This document shows positions 1-7,800 of a stretch of 9,048 nucleotides of DNA, one piece after another. Position numbers and translations under genes: made by a program. Origin of the DNA: Cloacimonetes bacterium UBA3900 (GTDB taxonomy: Bacteria; Cloacimonadota; Cloacimonadia; Cloacimonadales; Cloacimonadaceae). The notes below the pieces were generated by a model that worked only from the letters and a program-made list of their open reading frames with translations, was not told the DNA's origin and searched no databases. How positions within the stretch are numbered: position 1 is the stretch's first letter; each line of letters starts with the position of its first letter. The stretch covers positions 1 to 9,048 of the forward strand of contig DGFM01000042.1 in NCBI GenBank assembly GCA_002391675.1, in the 5' to 3' direction.

Positions 1-1
1 A

Positions 2-1051
2 GACAGCTTCAGGAAGGTGATTGCCGAGGCGCTCCATGCAGAGCCTCGTGAGATCACATTCACCTCCGGCGGCACGATAGCCAACAACATCGCCCTCAAA
101 GGTTTAGCTTTGGCTCATTCAGGCGAAGGACGCCATATTATCTGCAGCACGGTGGATTATCCCGACCTGCTCACTCACGCCGCTTACTTTGAAAAGATGG
201 GCTTTGAGGTGACTTATCTGGAGCCGGACGAGCTCGGCTTTGTCTCAGCCCACAAGCTCAAAGATGCCATCAGGGCCGACACCATCCTCTTCATGAGCAC
301 CATGGTAAACCACGTGGTGGGCACGATTCAGCCCATCGGGGAATACTCACGGGTGTTGGCGGAAGCCGATCACAAGGTCTGGTTTCATGTGGATGCAGGC
401 CAGGCTTTTGGCAAGCTGCATCTGGACGTGAAAGCTCTGGGCGTGGACACGCTATCCATCAGTGCGCACAAGATTCATGGGCCGCAGGGAATAGGCGCTC
501 TTTATGTGAAGAAAGGCAGCAGGCTTGGGCCCTATCTCCATGGGATACAGCGCTTTGAGGGTATGCAGCCCGGAGGCTTGAGCCTGGCTTCCATGGCCGG
601 TTTTGCCAAAGCGGTTGAGATGGTCTATCAAGACCTGGACGGCTCCATCAAGCAGCTGCGTGAGCTCTCAGACTACCTCCTGGAGCAGCTGGAAAGCCAG
701 ATAGAATACGTGGAGCTGAACGGCCCCAGAGGCGAAGGACGTGCCTGCCACAACATCAACGTATCCCTGGATTTCATCGAAGGTGAAGCCATCACCGTGA
801 TGCTGGATATGCACAAGATTACCGTGGCTACCGGCAGCGCCTGTGCGTCGCAAGGATTGAAGCCCAGCTACGTCCTGTTGGCCATGGGCAAGAATCAGGT
901 GCAATCGCATGGCTCGATGAAGTTTACCCTATCGCGCTACAACACCAAAGAGCAGATAGATTTCACGGTGGCCAAGCTCAAAGAGATAGCCGCTATCTTA
1001 CGTGAGCGCAGCCCCTTATACAACGCAATCAAGAAGAAGCAGGAGAAATAA
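2..1051 (+). CDS. nifS: Cysteine desulfurase, NifS/IscS-like, 5' truncated by window edge
   Basis: PLP enzyme of aminotransferase class V, expected to take sulfur from cysteine and pass it as a persulfide to an Fe-S scaffold in the cytoplasm. The frame is open from base 2; GTG at 17 is probably internal, because the first residues already match the IscS region before FTSG(A/G)T. About 50 N-terminal residues should lie outside the window. Family landmarks visible here are FTSGGT (from about base 59), HVDAGQAFGK (PLP-contacting Asp and Gln), SAHKIHGPQGIGALYV with the Schiff-base Lys at codon 470-472, and GSACAS with the catalytic Cys at codon 842-844. From memory of E. coli IscS, several other active-site positions differ: Glu after SGGT is Ile, the PLP-stacking His is Tyr, NNE is NHV, MRSGT is MQPGG, and IRF near the C-terminus is MKF. 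It ends directly against the scaffold gene, so the two are probably one operon. Class is confident; activity is inferred. Confidence 0.9.
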   Translation, partial: DSFRKVIAEALHAEPREITFTSGGTIANNIALKGLALAHSGEGRHIICSTVDYPDLLTHAAYFEKMGFEVTYLEPDELGFVSAHKLKDAIRADTILFMSTMVNHVVGTIQPIGEYSRVLAEADHKVWFHVDAGQAFGKLHLDVKALGVDTLSISAHKIHGPQGIGALYVKKGSRLGPYLHGIQRFEGMQPGGLSLASMAGFAKAVEMVYQDLDGSIKQLRELSDYLLEQLESQIEYVELNGPRGEGRACHNINVSLDFIEGEAITVMLDMHKITVATGSACASQGLKPSYVLLAMGKNQVQSHGSMKFTLSRYNTKEQIDFTVAKLKEIAAILRERSPLYNAIKKKQEK

Positions 1052-1684
1052 ATGCAATACTCAGAAAAGGTGCTCCAACACTTTATGCATCCCCAGAATG
1101 TGGGTGAAATGGAGAATCCGGACGCCACGGCCACCGAGGGTAGCCCCGCCTGCGGAGACCAGGTGACCATTTACTTGAAAGTAGACAAAGAAAACCTTAT
1201 CATAGAAGACGTTAGCTTCCTTTCCTATGGCTGTGCCTCAAACATCGCCACCGCATCCATAATAACCGAGATGGCCAAGGGAAAGAGCCTGGAAGAAGCC
1301 AAGAAGATCACTTGGAGAGATGCGATGGACGCTTTGGGCGGCTTGCCTCCCGTTAAGGCGCATTGCAGCGTTTTGGCGGCGGATACGCTCCAATCTGCCA
1401 TCAGCAACTATGAGATCGCTCATGGGCTGAAAGAGGTGCCCGATTTTAGCAAAGAGACCATCGTAGACGAGCTTAAGAAGATCATCTATCCCCAAGTGGG
1501 CGAAGATATTATCACCCTCAAGATGGTGAAATATGTGGGCTATGATGAAGCAACGGGCGAAGTACTGATCGACCTCAACCTGATGAGCTTTGATCAGTAT
1601 CGGGACAACGTAGCCGAAGAGATCAGGGAGCACTTGGAGAAGTATCCCGAAGTCAAAGACATCAAGATAAACTTCCCCTCATAG
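1052..1684 (+). CDS. nifU: Fe-S scaffold: NifU/IscU N-terminal domain fused to a MIP18/DUF59-like domain
   Basis: Predicted cytoplasmic scaffold on which [2Fe-2S]/[4Fe-4S] clusters are built from desulfurase-derived sulfur. Residues 1-125 are an IscU-type domain beginning YSEKVLQHFMHPQNVGEM. It has the three ligand cysteines Cys34 (in ACGD), Cys61 (in YGCAS) and Cys105 (in PPVKAHCS, with the usual His before it). Residues 135-208 do not match the CxxC-containing Nfu domain usual in NifU. They align better with MIP18/DUF59 (SufT/PaaD-like): LKKIIYPQVGEDIITLKMV, then GEVLIDLNL, then a helix and a final strand, VKDIKINF. The family's Cys-Pro is replaced by Gln182-Tyr183. The ATG follows the nifS stop with no gap, and AGGAG lies 7 nt upstream inside nifS, so translational coupling is likely. 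210 aa. The scaffold role is confident; the C-terminal assignment comes from motif alignment by eye. Confidence 0.92.
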   Translation: MQYSEKVLQHFMHPQNVGEMENPDATATEGSPACGDQVTIYLKVDKENLIIEDVSFLSYGCASNIATASIITEMAKGKSLEEAKKITWRDAMDALGGLPPVKAHCSVLAADTLQSAISNYEIAHGLKEVPDFSKETIVDELKKIIYPQVGEDIITLKMVKYVGYDEATGEVLIDLNLMSFDQYRDNVAEEIREHLEKYPEVKDIKINFPS

Positions 1685-1701
1685 CTCTCCGCAAGGCCGG
1701 A

Positions 1702-2601
1702 TCAGAACCTCCAGATCAGCCACGGGATCAGGAACATCGCCACTATCATGGAGATGGATACCTCTGTGGCGGCGAATTCGCGATCCAGGTTTTCAATATC
1801 GGCAAAGATGAGGGTGTTGAAGCCTATAGGCAGTGCGGAACAGCTGATGACCACGGTTCTGACCAATCCGGTGAGACCGAAGATATAGCTGAGGGCAAAT
1901 CCCAGGGCCAAACCCACGCCCATACGGATCAAAACCGCCAGCAGAGCGTATTCCAGCTGCTTGAAGCTTGGTTCAAAATACAGCCCCAGCGAGATCATTA
2001 CCAGAGGCACGGTGGGGCTGCCCATCAGCTCCAGAAAGTTCACCGCGAGGGCAGGGAATTCCACGTTGAATGCCTTGAGGATAAAGGCAAAAGCAAAAGC
2101 CCAGAGCGGGGGCATCTTGAGGAACTTGCGCCAGTCTATCTTGCCGTCGTGTGTGCTATCTCCATATTTGACAGACTGATAGTAGATGAAGGTGAAGATC
2201 ATGATGCTGTTGCCGATATCAAAAAGCGAGGCCATAGCCAGCCCTTGTTCCTGATGCGAAGCGGCCAGGAAGGGGAGAGCGAAGGCGGAATTTGCCACCA
2301 AGGTTCCCACCAAAAAGGAGCCGTAAGTAGCTCGGGGGAGCTTGAGGACTTTTTCCAGGCTTTTGGAGACGGCATAGACGCCAAAGACGATAAGCATCGC
2401 ACTGATGGGTATGAAGATAAGGTCAATCTGGAGCACCATGCGGTTGATGGCCAGGATGGCAACTGCGGGGAGGCAGACGTTGAGCACTGTCTTCAGCAGG
2501 ATGGGCGCATCTTTTTTGCTGAGCAGCTTCAGCTGCCTGGCTATGATGCCCACGAAGAAGGCCAAAAACAGTGGGAATATCTTTTCAATAAAGGGTTGCA
2601 A
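1702..2601 (-). CDS. AEC (auxin efflux carrier) family transporter
   Basis: Inner-membrane permease of the AEC family, which in bacteria exports or imports small organic acids such as malate or malonate; the substrate cannot be read from the sequence. It is 299 aa, the usual family size, with about ten hydrophobic segments. The first starts at residue 9 (FPLFLAFFVGIIARQ). The N-terminal half has NVCLPAVAIL, GTLVANSAFALPFL and FDIGNSIMIFTF; the C-terminal half has VPLVMISLGLYF and SALPIGFNTLIFA, in the places AEC proteins carry their discontinuous-helix motifs. The start is TTG at 2601. No in-frame ATG occurs before residue 55, and the first GTG (codon 17) would cut the first membrane segment. 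AAGGA lies 11 nt upstream, inside the end of the PiT gene. Two bases separate this start from the PiT stop, so it is the last gene of that operon. Its 3' end faces the scaffold gene 17 bp away. Confidence 0.9.
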   Translation of the reverse strand: MQPFIEKIFPLFLAFFVGIIARQLKLLSKKDAPILLKTVLNVCLPAVAILAINRMVLQIDLIFIPISAMLIVFGVYAVSKSLEKVLKLPRATYGSFLVGTLVANSAFALPFLAASHQEQGLAMASLFDIGNSIMIFTFIYYQSVKYGDSTHDGKIDWRKFLKMPPLWAFAFAFILKAFNVEFPALAVNFLELMGSPTVPLVMISLGLYFEPSFKQLEYALLAVLIRMGVGLALGFALSYIFGLTGLVRTVVISCSALPIGFNTLIFADIENLDREFAATEVSISMIVAMFLIPWLIWRF

Positions 2602-2603
2602 GG

Positions 2604-4097
2604 TTACTTATTTCCTTTTTTGGGTGTGTAAAAACTGCGATAAAGCAGCTCGAGTTTGCTGTTGATCCCACGGTTGTGATTCTTCTGCTGCTCGTTCTCG
2701 GGGCTTTCATGCAGGTGCCAGGCCTCATATGAGACCAGCGCGGCCTCGAGTTGCCATTTATGCCTGTATTTCTTGCCTTCAAGCTCCAGCAGGTTGCTCC
2801 ACTGGGCCCTGGTAAAGCCTTTATTCAAGCCCTTTTCCGTGAGCAGCTTGGTATTTACTTCCATGGGATAGATTTGAGTGATTCGGATGATGTCTATGAG
2901 TTCATCACGTTCGTATTTCTGTTGGGCGTTAAGTTCGTTGAAGATGGCCTGTTCCCGGTCAAAGGTGCGTCCATTGACCGTAGACAGCGCATCCGTATCG
3001 TATCCATTGCGGCTGATTTCTGCCAGGGTGTGTCTATTGAAGACGTATTTCAGCCCTTCGTGCACCTTGAGCTCAAACACATTTTGCATCACAAAAAGCA
3101 GGACGAATGACAGCAGGAATGCCATGACCGGAGCCGCTATCCAAGAGACGGAGATGCGCCCCAGGACGCGGTAGTTCACGTTTTTGCCTCCTTTGGCCAA
3201 GGCAATTCCCATCACAGCTCCGACGGTTAGATGTGTGAAGGAAATACTCACCAGGGGGAAGGTGGGCAGGCCCAGGGATACCAGGAGGTTGTGTAGCCCT
3301 CTGGAGGCAAAGAGGAAGAGCACAATCGCTTGAGCCAAAAGCACGACCAGGGCGGTGATGGGCGAGAGCTGAAAGATGTCTTTGCCAACGGTGCGGACCA
3401 ATCTGTGACTATAGGTGTAAACGCCTACCACTACAGAGAATGCGCCGATAATATACAGCTGGGTGACAGGCTCCACCACAAAGAGCCCCGCGATATTCAA
3501 AGGTTTGAAGGGAGCGACAGGCACAAAGACACCCACCACGTTGGCTATATTGTTGGCTCCCAAGGAGAAAGCTGCAAATGCGCCCACGATTACGAGGGCA
3601 TAGCGGACGAGCATATCCTGCACCAGCAGGTGTATTTTGCTGCGGTTGAGCGAGGCTCTGAAGATGAAGAAGAGCACAAAGGCGATGAGCGCTGCCAGGA
3701 CAAAGGCAAAGATCCAGGAGCCAAAGACGGTGATCAGGCTTTGAAAATCCATCACCTTGCCGGCAAAGAAGTTCCAGCCAATGATAGCCCCCACCACGGT
3801 TTGAGAGGTAGAGACGGGGATGCCCATTCTCACAATCACAAAGATGGACAGAGCTGCAGCCAAAGACACGGTGAAAGCGCCTCCCAGCGCATCCACGCTA
3901 CCCAGGCGTCCCAGGGTGCCCACGGGTCCGCTTCCTTCCAAGACCGCTCCCAGAAAGATGAAGATGCTCACGATGAGGGCGGCAGTTTTGAAGCGGATCA
4001 TCCTGGTCGACACGGCGGCGCCAAAGACGTTGCCGGTGGCATTGGCGCCCAGGCTCCAACCCAGAAATAAGCCGCTAAGTAAATAGAAGAATATCAT
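2604..4097 (-). CDS. pit: PiT-family inorganic phosphate (or related anion) permease
   Basis: Integral membrane ion-coupled transporter of the PiT (PF01384) family, 497 aa. It shows the family's inverted duplication. The first half has GANATGNVFG (residues 17-26) and GIPVSTSQTVVGAIIG (92-107). The second half has GANNIANVVG (180-189) and FPLVSISFTHLTVGAVMG (280-297). The canonical signature is GAND; here the Asp is Ala20 in the first copy and Asn183 in the second, although phosphate transport in characterised members depends on these residues. The specificity may therefore be altered, as in the sulfate-transporting CysP branch, or Na+/H+ coupling may differ. After the last membrane segment (about 318-340) comes an unusually long hydrophilic tail of about 155 residues with no recognised domain. 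The ATG directly follows the stop of the DUF47 gene, and I see no strong ribosome-binding site, so coupling to the upstream gene is likely. Family certain, substrate uncertain. Confidence 0.93.
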   Translation of the reverse strand: MIFFYLLSGLFLGWSLGANATGNVFGAAVSTRMIRFKTAALIVSIFIFLGAVLEGSGPVGTLGRLGSVDALGGAFTVSLAAALSIFVIVRMGIPVSTSQTVVGAIIGWNFFAGKVMDFQSLITVFGSWIFAFVLAALIAFVLFFIFRASLNRSKIHLLVQDMLVRYALVIVGAFAAFSLGANNIANVVGVFVPVAPFKPLNIAGLFVVEPVTQLYIIGAFSVVVGVYTYSHRLVRTVGKDIFQLSPITALVVLLAQAIVLFLFASRGLHNLLVSLGLPTFPLVSISFTHLTVGAVMGIALAKGGKNVNYRVLGRISVSWIAAPVMAFLLSFVLLFVMQNVFELKVHEGLKYVFNRHTLAEISRNGYDTDALSTVNGRTFDREQAIFNELNAQQKYERDELIDIIRITQIYPMEVNTKLLTEKGLNKGFTRAQWSNLLELEGKKYRHKWQLEAALVSYEAWHLHESPENEQQKNHNRGINSKLELLYRSFYTPKKGNK

Positions 4098-4739
4098 TTA
4101 GAGCTGTCTTTTGATGGTATAGATCGCCAGGCGGTCACAGACGTTTTGAGCGTAATCGCTGATTCTTTCAATATGCAGGGCAAAGTAACGCAGCTGAATC
4201 TTGTGAGAAAGGTCGTCATCCAGGGCAAAGATCAGCCTGCGCAGCTTTTCGCCCAGCTGATCTGCTTCGCGTTCAAAGAAGTAAACTTTGTGGATGTAGT
4301 TGTTTACGGCGGCGATATCTCTGAAGAAAGAGCGCACCGCCATCACCAGCTGTTCCACAGCCGCCACGGAGGCTTTGGTGGTCTGCATCCAGAGGTCATG
4401 CAGATGTTCCGGGATCTCGGGCATCTCAATGGAAAAGTTCATGAGCGAATCCTTGATGTTATCCACCACTTCGTCGGTATTTTCCAGGATGGCCAGCACA
4501 TCGCCACGGTTTTCCGGAATGAGCGTGTGTTCATAGAGGTAGCGCTCGGCGGTAATCCGCAGGTCATCCGCTTTATTTTCTACTTCCCTAATCTGGTCGA
4601 GCCGCTCTTCAAATTGTGAAATGCGGCCCTGGAGGTAGTCTTCCATCCCCAGCTGAAAGAGCGTGGCGGAATTGCTCACGAGGTCTAAAAAGTTGTCTAT
4701 TTGGGCTCCCACAAAGCGAGTGGTTTTTAGCAGTGCCAT
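4098..4739 (-). CDS. DUF47/PhoU-like accessory protein of the PiT transporter
   Basis: Soluble all-helical protein of the DUF47 (PhoU_div, PF01865) family, normally encoded next to PiT permeases and thought to control or assist them at the cytoplasmic membrane face. 213 aa matches the usual size. PhoU-type metal-binding E/DxxxD motifs are visible: Glu54-Asp58 (ENKADD), Asp89-Asp93 (DEVVD), Glu156-Asp160 (EREAD) and Glu191-Asp195 (ERISD). In PhoU such motifs bind multinuclear Fe/Mn/Mg clusters. The ATG at 4739 is preceded by GGAG with 8 nt spacing. It is the first gene of the operon, with its own candidate promoter at 4782-4809 and a leader of about 35 nt. The stop codon abuts the permease start, consistent with a fixed functional pair. 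There is no sign of truncation. Confidence 0.92.
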   Translation of the reverse strand: MALLKTTRFVGAQIDNFLDLVSNSATLFQLGMEDYLQGRISQFEERLDQIREVENKADDLRITAERYLYEHTLIPENRGDVLAILENTDEVVDNIKDSLMNFSIEMPEIPEHLHDLWMQTTKASVAAVEQLVMAVRSFFRDIAAVNNYIHKVYFFEREADQLGEKLRRLIFALDDDLSHKIQLRYFALHIERISDYAQNVCDRLAIYTIKRQL

Positions 4740-4781
4740 TTTATTATCTCCATTTGTAGCTATAATCTCATGTGAATGCTC

Positions 4782-4809
4782 AAGATATTGTTGTGCTCTT
4801 TTTTGTCAA
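4782..4809 (-). promoter_or_regulatory. Candidate sigma70-type promoter of the DUF47-PiT-AEC operon
   Basis: On the - strand the gap 4740-4855 contains a perfect TTGACA (4809-4804), a 16-nt spacer and TATCTT (4787-4782; four of six matches to TATAAT). Transcription would start near 4775, about 35 nt before the ATG at 4739. No Pho-box-like direct repeat is recognisable around it. The gap shows no GC-rich hairpin followed by a T-run, so no intrinsic terminator for the large upstream gene is evident and read-through is possible. Confidence 0.5.
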
Positions 4810-4855
4810 TATCAATTTGGCAGGAGTGCTGTCAGAGCGCGCTTTCTTCCAGCTA

Positions 4856-7800
4856 TCAGTACTTGATCACCTTCTTCACAAACCGCCTGCCAGAATGTTC
4901 TATCTTGATAAGATACAGTCCCTTAGCTGTTCTGCGGTTGTTTTGGTCGCGTCCGTCCCAGGTAGCGGTGAACTTCCCTGAAGACTCGCTGATATTCAGG
5001 TTGCACACCCTTTGGCCCCTGATGTTGTAGACCTGTGCTTTGGGCTTGTGTGGGCCCTTGGCGTCATCCCAGCTGATGGTGATGGTTTCACAAAAAGGGT
5101 TGGGGTAGACTTTCAAGCCCAGGTAGCATTCATCCAAATTGTGCGTTGATCTTCCGATCACCTCGATAGAGCCCGGGAAAACACCACTGGGGAGGTCGAC
5201 CTGGATGCTCTGCCCTTGCACAAGCGGGTAGCTTTGATCCAAGAGCTGCAGCTTGGCCTCAAAGTCCTGGGGCATTTTGCTGCAGTCTGCCTCGATTGTG
5301 AGGGGATGGTTCAGGGTTTTCACAATGACAATATCCCATGTTTTGGAGGTGGCTTGGGCCCCCGGATAGGGGCTCTTGTATTTGCTCTGCAAGACCTCAT
5401 CATTCGGCCCTGAGAGATAGATTTGGAGTCCCTGGTTGTTGAATCTGTAGGGTTTGGGGCTGTCAATATGAGTGATCTCGGAGTCAGACCCCCGCATAGA
5501 CGAGCCGATCTGTATGCCATCCCTGCCTCTCGTGCCGCAATAAACGCTCAGCATGAGCTCCCAAGGCTTGGGCGGGGAGACAATATGTTCTGAGGGAAGG
5601 ACTTGCGGGTCCAAAAGCAGAGAGCAGGGTGCGCTGCCAAAATACTGGAAGAGAAAGCCTGTATTGGGCTGGATTTCATCTACCAGTTCCCAGCCGCGTG
5701 AGGTGAGGATATACGGCTTGTGCGAGACCAGTTGCCTCTCTTCAAGCTCAGCATAGCTATAGGGTTCACCATCCATGATGAGCTGGATTTGACTGAGGTC
5801 ATAACGGTGATAATGAGCATTGGGCACGAGGTTCCACCCTTGCTGCAACTCCTTGCTAAAGCTTTGCATACGCGTATCTTCGGAGTAGGTGAGCGAGGTT
5901 GCGGTGGGGCAGTCGAGCACGTAAGCTTCTGAGGAATCAAGGTCATAAGCCATTACCCAGCCATGGGTTGGCGTGAGCCTCCACGCATTTGTTCCGGGTG
6001 GAAAGTCTGTGCCCACGTTTGCAGTCCAGTTTTCCACGGGGACGCACAAAATGCTAAAGCCTGCGGGAATATCTACTTGCACGGTTGGCGGGACGAGGTC
6101 GTACAGGTAAGGGCTCAAAAAGCGCAGCAATCTCTCCTCATTATCCAAAGCTTTGATCATCAGGCGATAGCCGCAAAACGCCGTCCCGGGCGACTGCCAC
6201 GTGTAACTTCCCTGCAATGGACTTATCAAGGGATCAACGAGCAGGCTGTCGCTGCGGTCATACATCCAAAGTTCGAGATTTTGGAGGTGCGAGGGGTTGA
6301 TCACCTGCCAGGTAAGTTCAATCTCAGAGCCTGCTTCGGCTACCTGCCTGGGCAGATCATAAAAGTAGATTTCAGGCTCACGGAACCCCCAGTAGAGCTT
6401 GAAGTTGCGGTTGAAGGAATTGCCATTGTTCCAAAAGTAGCTTGAGTAGCGCAGGTCGTGCCACTTGTCATCCGCCTCATCCCAGAGCAGCAAGTCGCCC
6501 TCCACGCCGCTTTGCACGATGTCGCTGCTGATAACAAGATCGCTGTTGGGCATCGAAATCCGGGCGCTCAGAGACCAGGTTTTATATCCTGTCAGCTGGT
6601 CGTAGGGGGCTCTCAAATCCCTGCTCAAGTGCAGCTCAGGGTCTTCCGTTTCGGATGCCAGCCACACATAGGGTTGATTTGTAGCGGGTGGCGATTTATG
6701 AATATCCAAAGGGTCCAAGCTGTCTTTGGCATAGTGATTGTAACCGATGATCAAGCGGTCTACAAGCCCGTTTTGCGGCCGGCTCAGCGAGATTTTGACG
6801 GGTCTGAGAGGTTGGGCGGCAAGCGTCTGGTGATGCCACAATTGGGTGTTGTCTGCCAATACCACGCCGATGCGGTAACGATAGAAGCTGCTGGTGTTTA
6901 CTTCTGTGTCTTCATATTGATAATTGCCCGATGGCACGCTGGGCAGCGTGGCGAGCTCTTCGTAAGTGCCGCCATTTACGCTTCTTTTGATCCGGTAGTG
7001 AGCCTGATTTTGAAACAGGGCATCAAAGCTCAGCACGATGCTCCCTGTTTGAGGCGCAATACTCACGTTTTGAAAGCTTCCCAGCTGTGGGTCCGGCCGG
7101 AAGAGGAAGATTTCTTCGGTCTCCTGGCTGCGTCTGTCGTGTTTGTCACGGGCTCTCAATCTGAGGAGCATGGGGCTGCCAAAACCATCGAAGGAGAGCT
7201 GAGCCGAGGTTTTGCTCTGCCTGGCGAGTATTGGCAAAACCTCCCTGTCCACAATCACTTCCGTCTCCTCGTCCTCGCTTTGGTAAGTGACGATGATCTC
7301 ATAGCTGTCAAAATCATAATCGTAAGACCTGTCCCACTCGAGGCCAAAAACATCCTGCCCAAGAGAGCTGACACGGAAGTTGTCCGGATTGGTGGGAGCC
7401 AGGTAGTCATCCATCCGGAGCAGGTCGTCCAAAACCTCGTTCATGGCTTCCAGCCAGGGCGAATAGCACTGGATAAACTGCGTCCAGCGCTCGCTCATGA
7501 TCCATCTTTCCGTCACTTCATCCCAGCCGTAAAACTTTTGCCAGGAAAGCTGATCCTGCGGCAGGAAGATGGGCAGTTCCGCCATTTCCACATGAAAGAA
7601 GGGCGAATAGCTGTCGAAGATATTGGGCTGCTCGGTAAACAGCATTTGTCGGTTGTAGATATAGCCGGGTAGCTCGGCAGAAGTGGAGATCACGGCAGCC
7701 TGGCCGGATGCCTCGCACTCTATGGGCACTTGTGAATACACAGTGTAATAATCTTCGATAGTGATGGCGGGATGCGTGCCCAGCGCGTTTTCAGGCAGCA

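Noticed and set aside
17..19. GTG at 17 as the true start of the desulfurase
   Set aside because: The frame is open to the window edge and the upstream codons still align with the family. A start here would remove about 50 conserved N-terminal residues, including part of the PLP domain.
1685..1701. Possible bidirectional terminator between the convergent scaffold and AEC genes
   Set aside because: Only a 4-bp TCCG/CGGA pairing is present and there is no T-run on either strand; the 17-bp gap is too short for a clear intrinsic terminator.
3330..4070. A 246-codon open frame on the + strand
   Set aside because: It is antisense to the PiT permease and extremely rich in His, Asp, Gln and Gly, as expected from the complement of hydrophobic codons.
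4811..4855. Hairpin-like AGCGCGCT and GTGCT/AGCGC pairing downstream of the large gene
   Set aside because: The 8-bp palindrome has no loop. The longer pairing needs a G-T wobble that exists only on the + strand, opposite to the gene, and no T-run follows on the - strand.
6458..7672. A 404-codon open frame on the + strand
   Set aside because: It lies wholly antisense to the large secreted protein, whose frame shows a signal peptide, domains and a sorting module; the antisense product has no recognisable motif.
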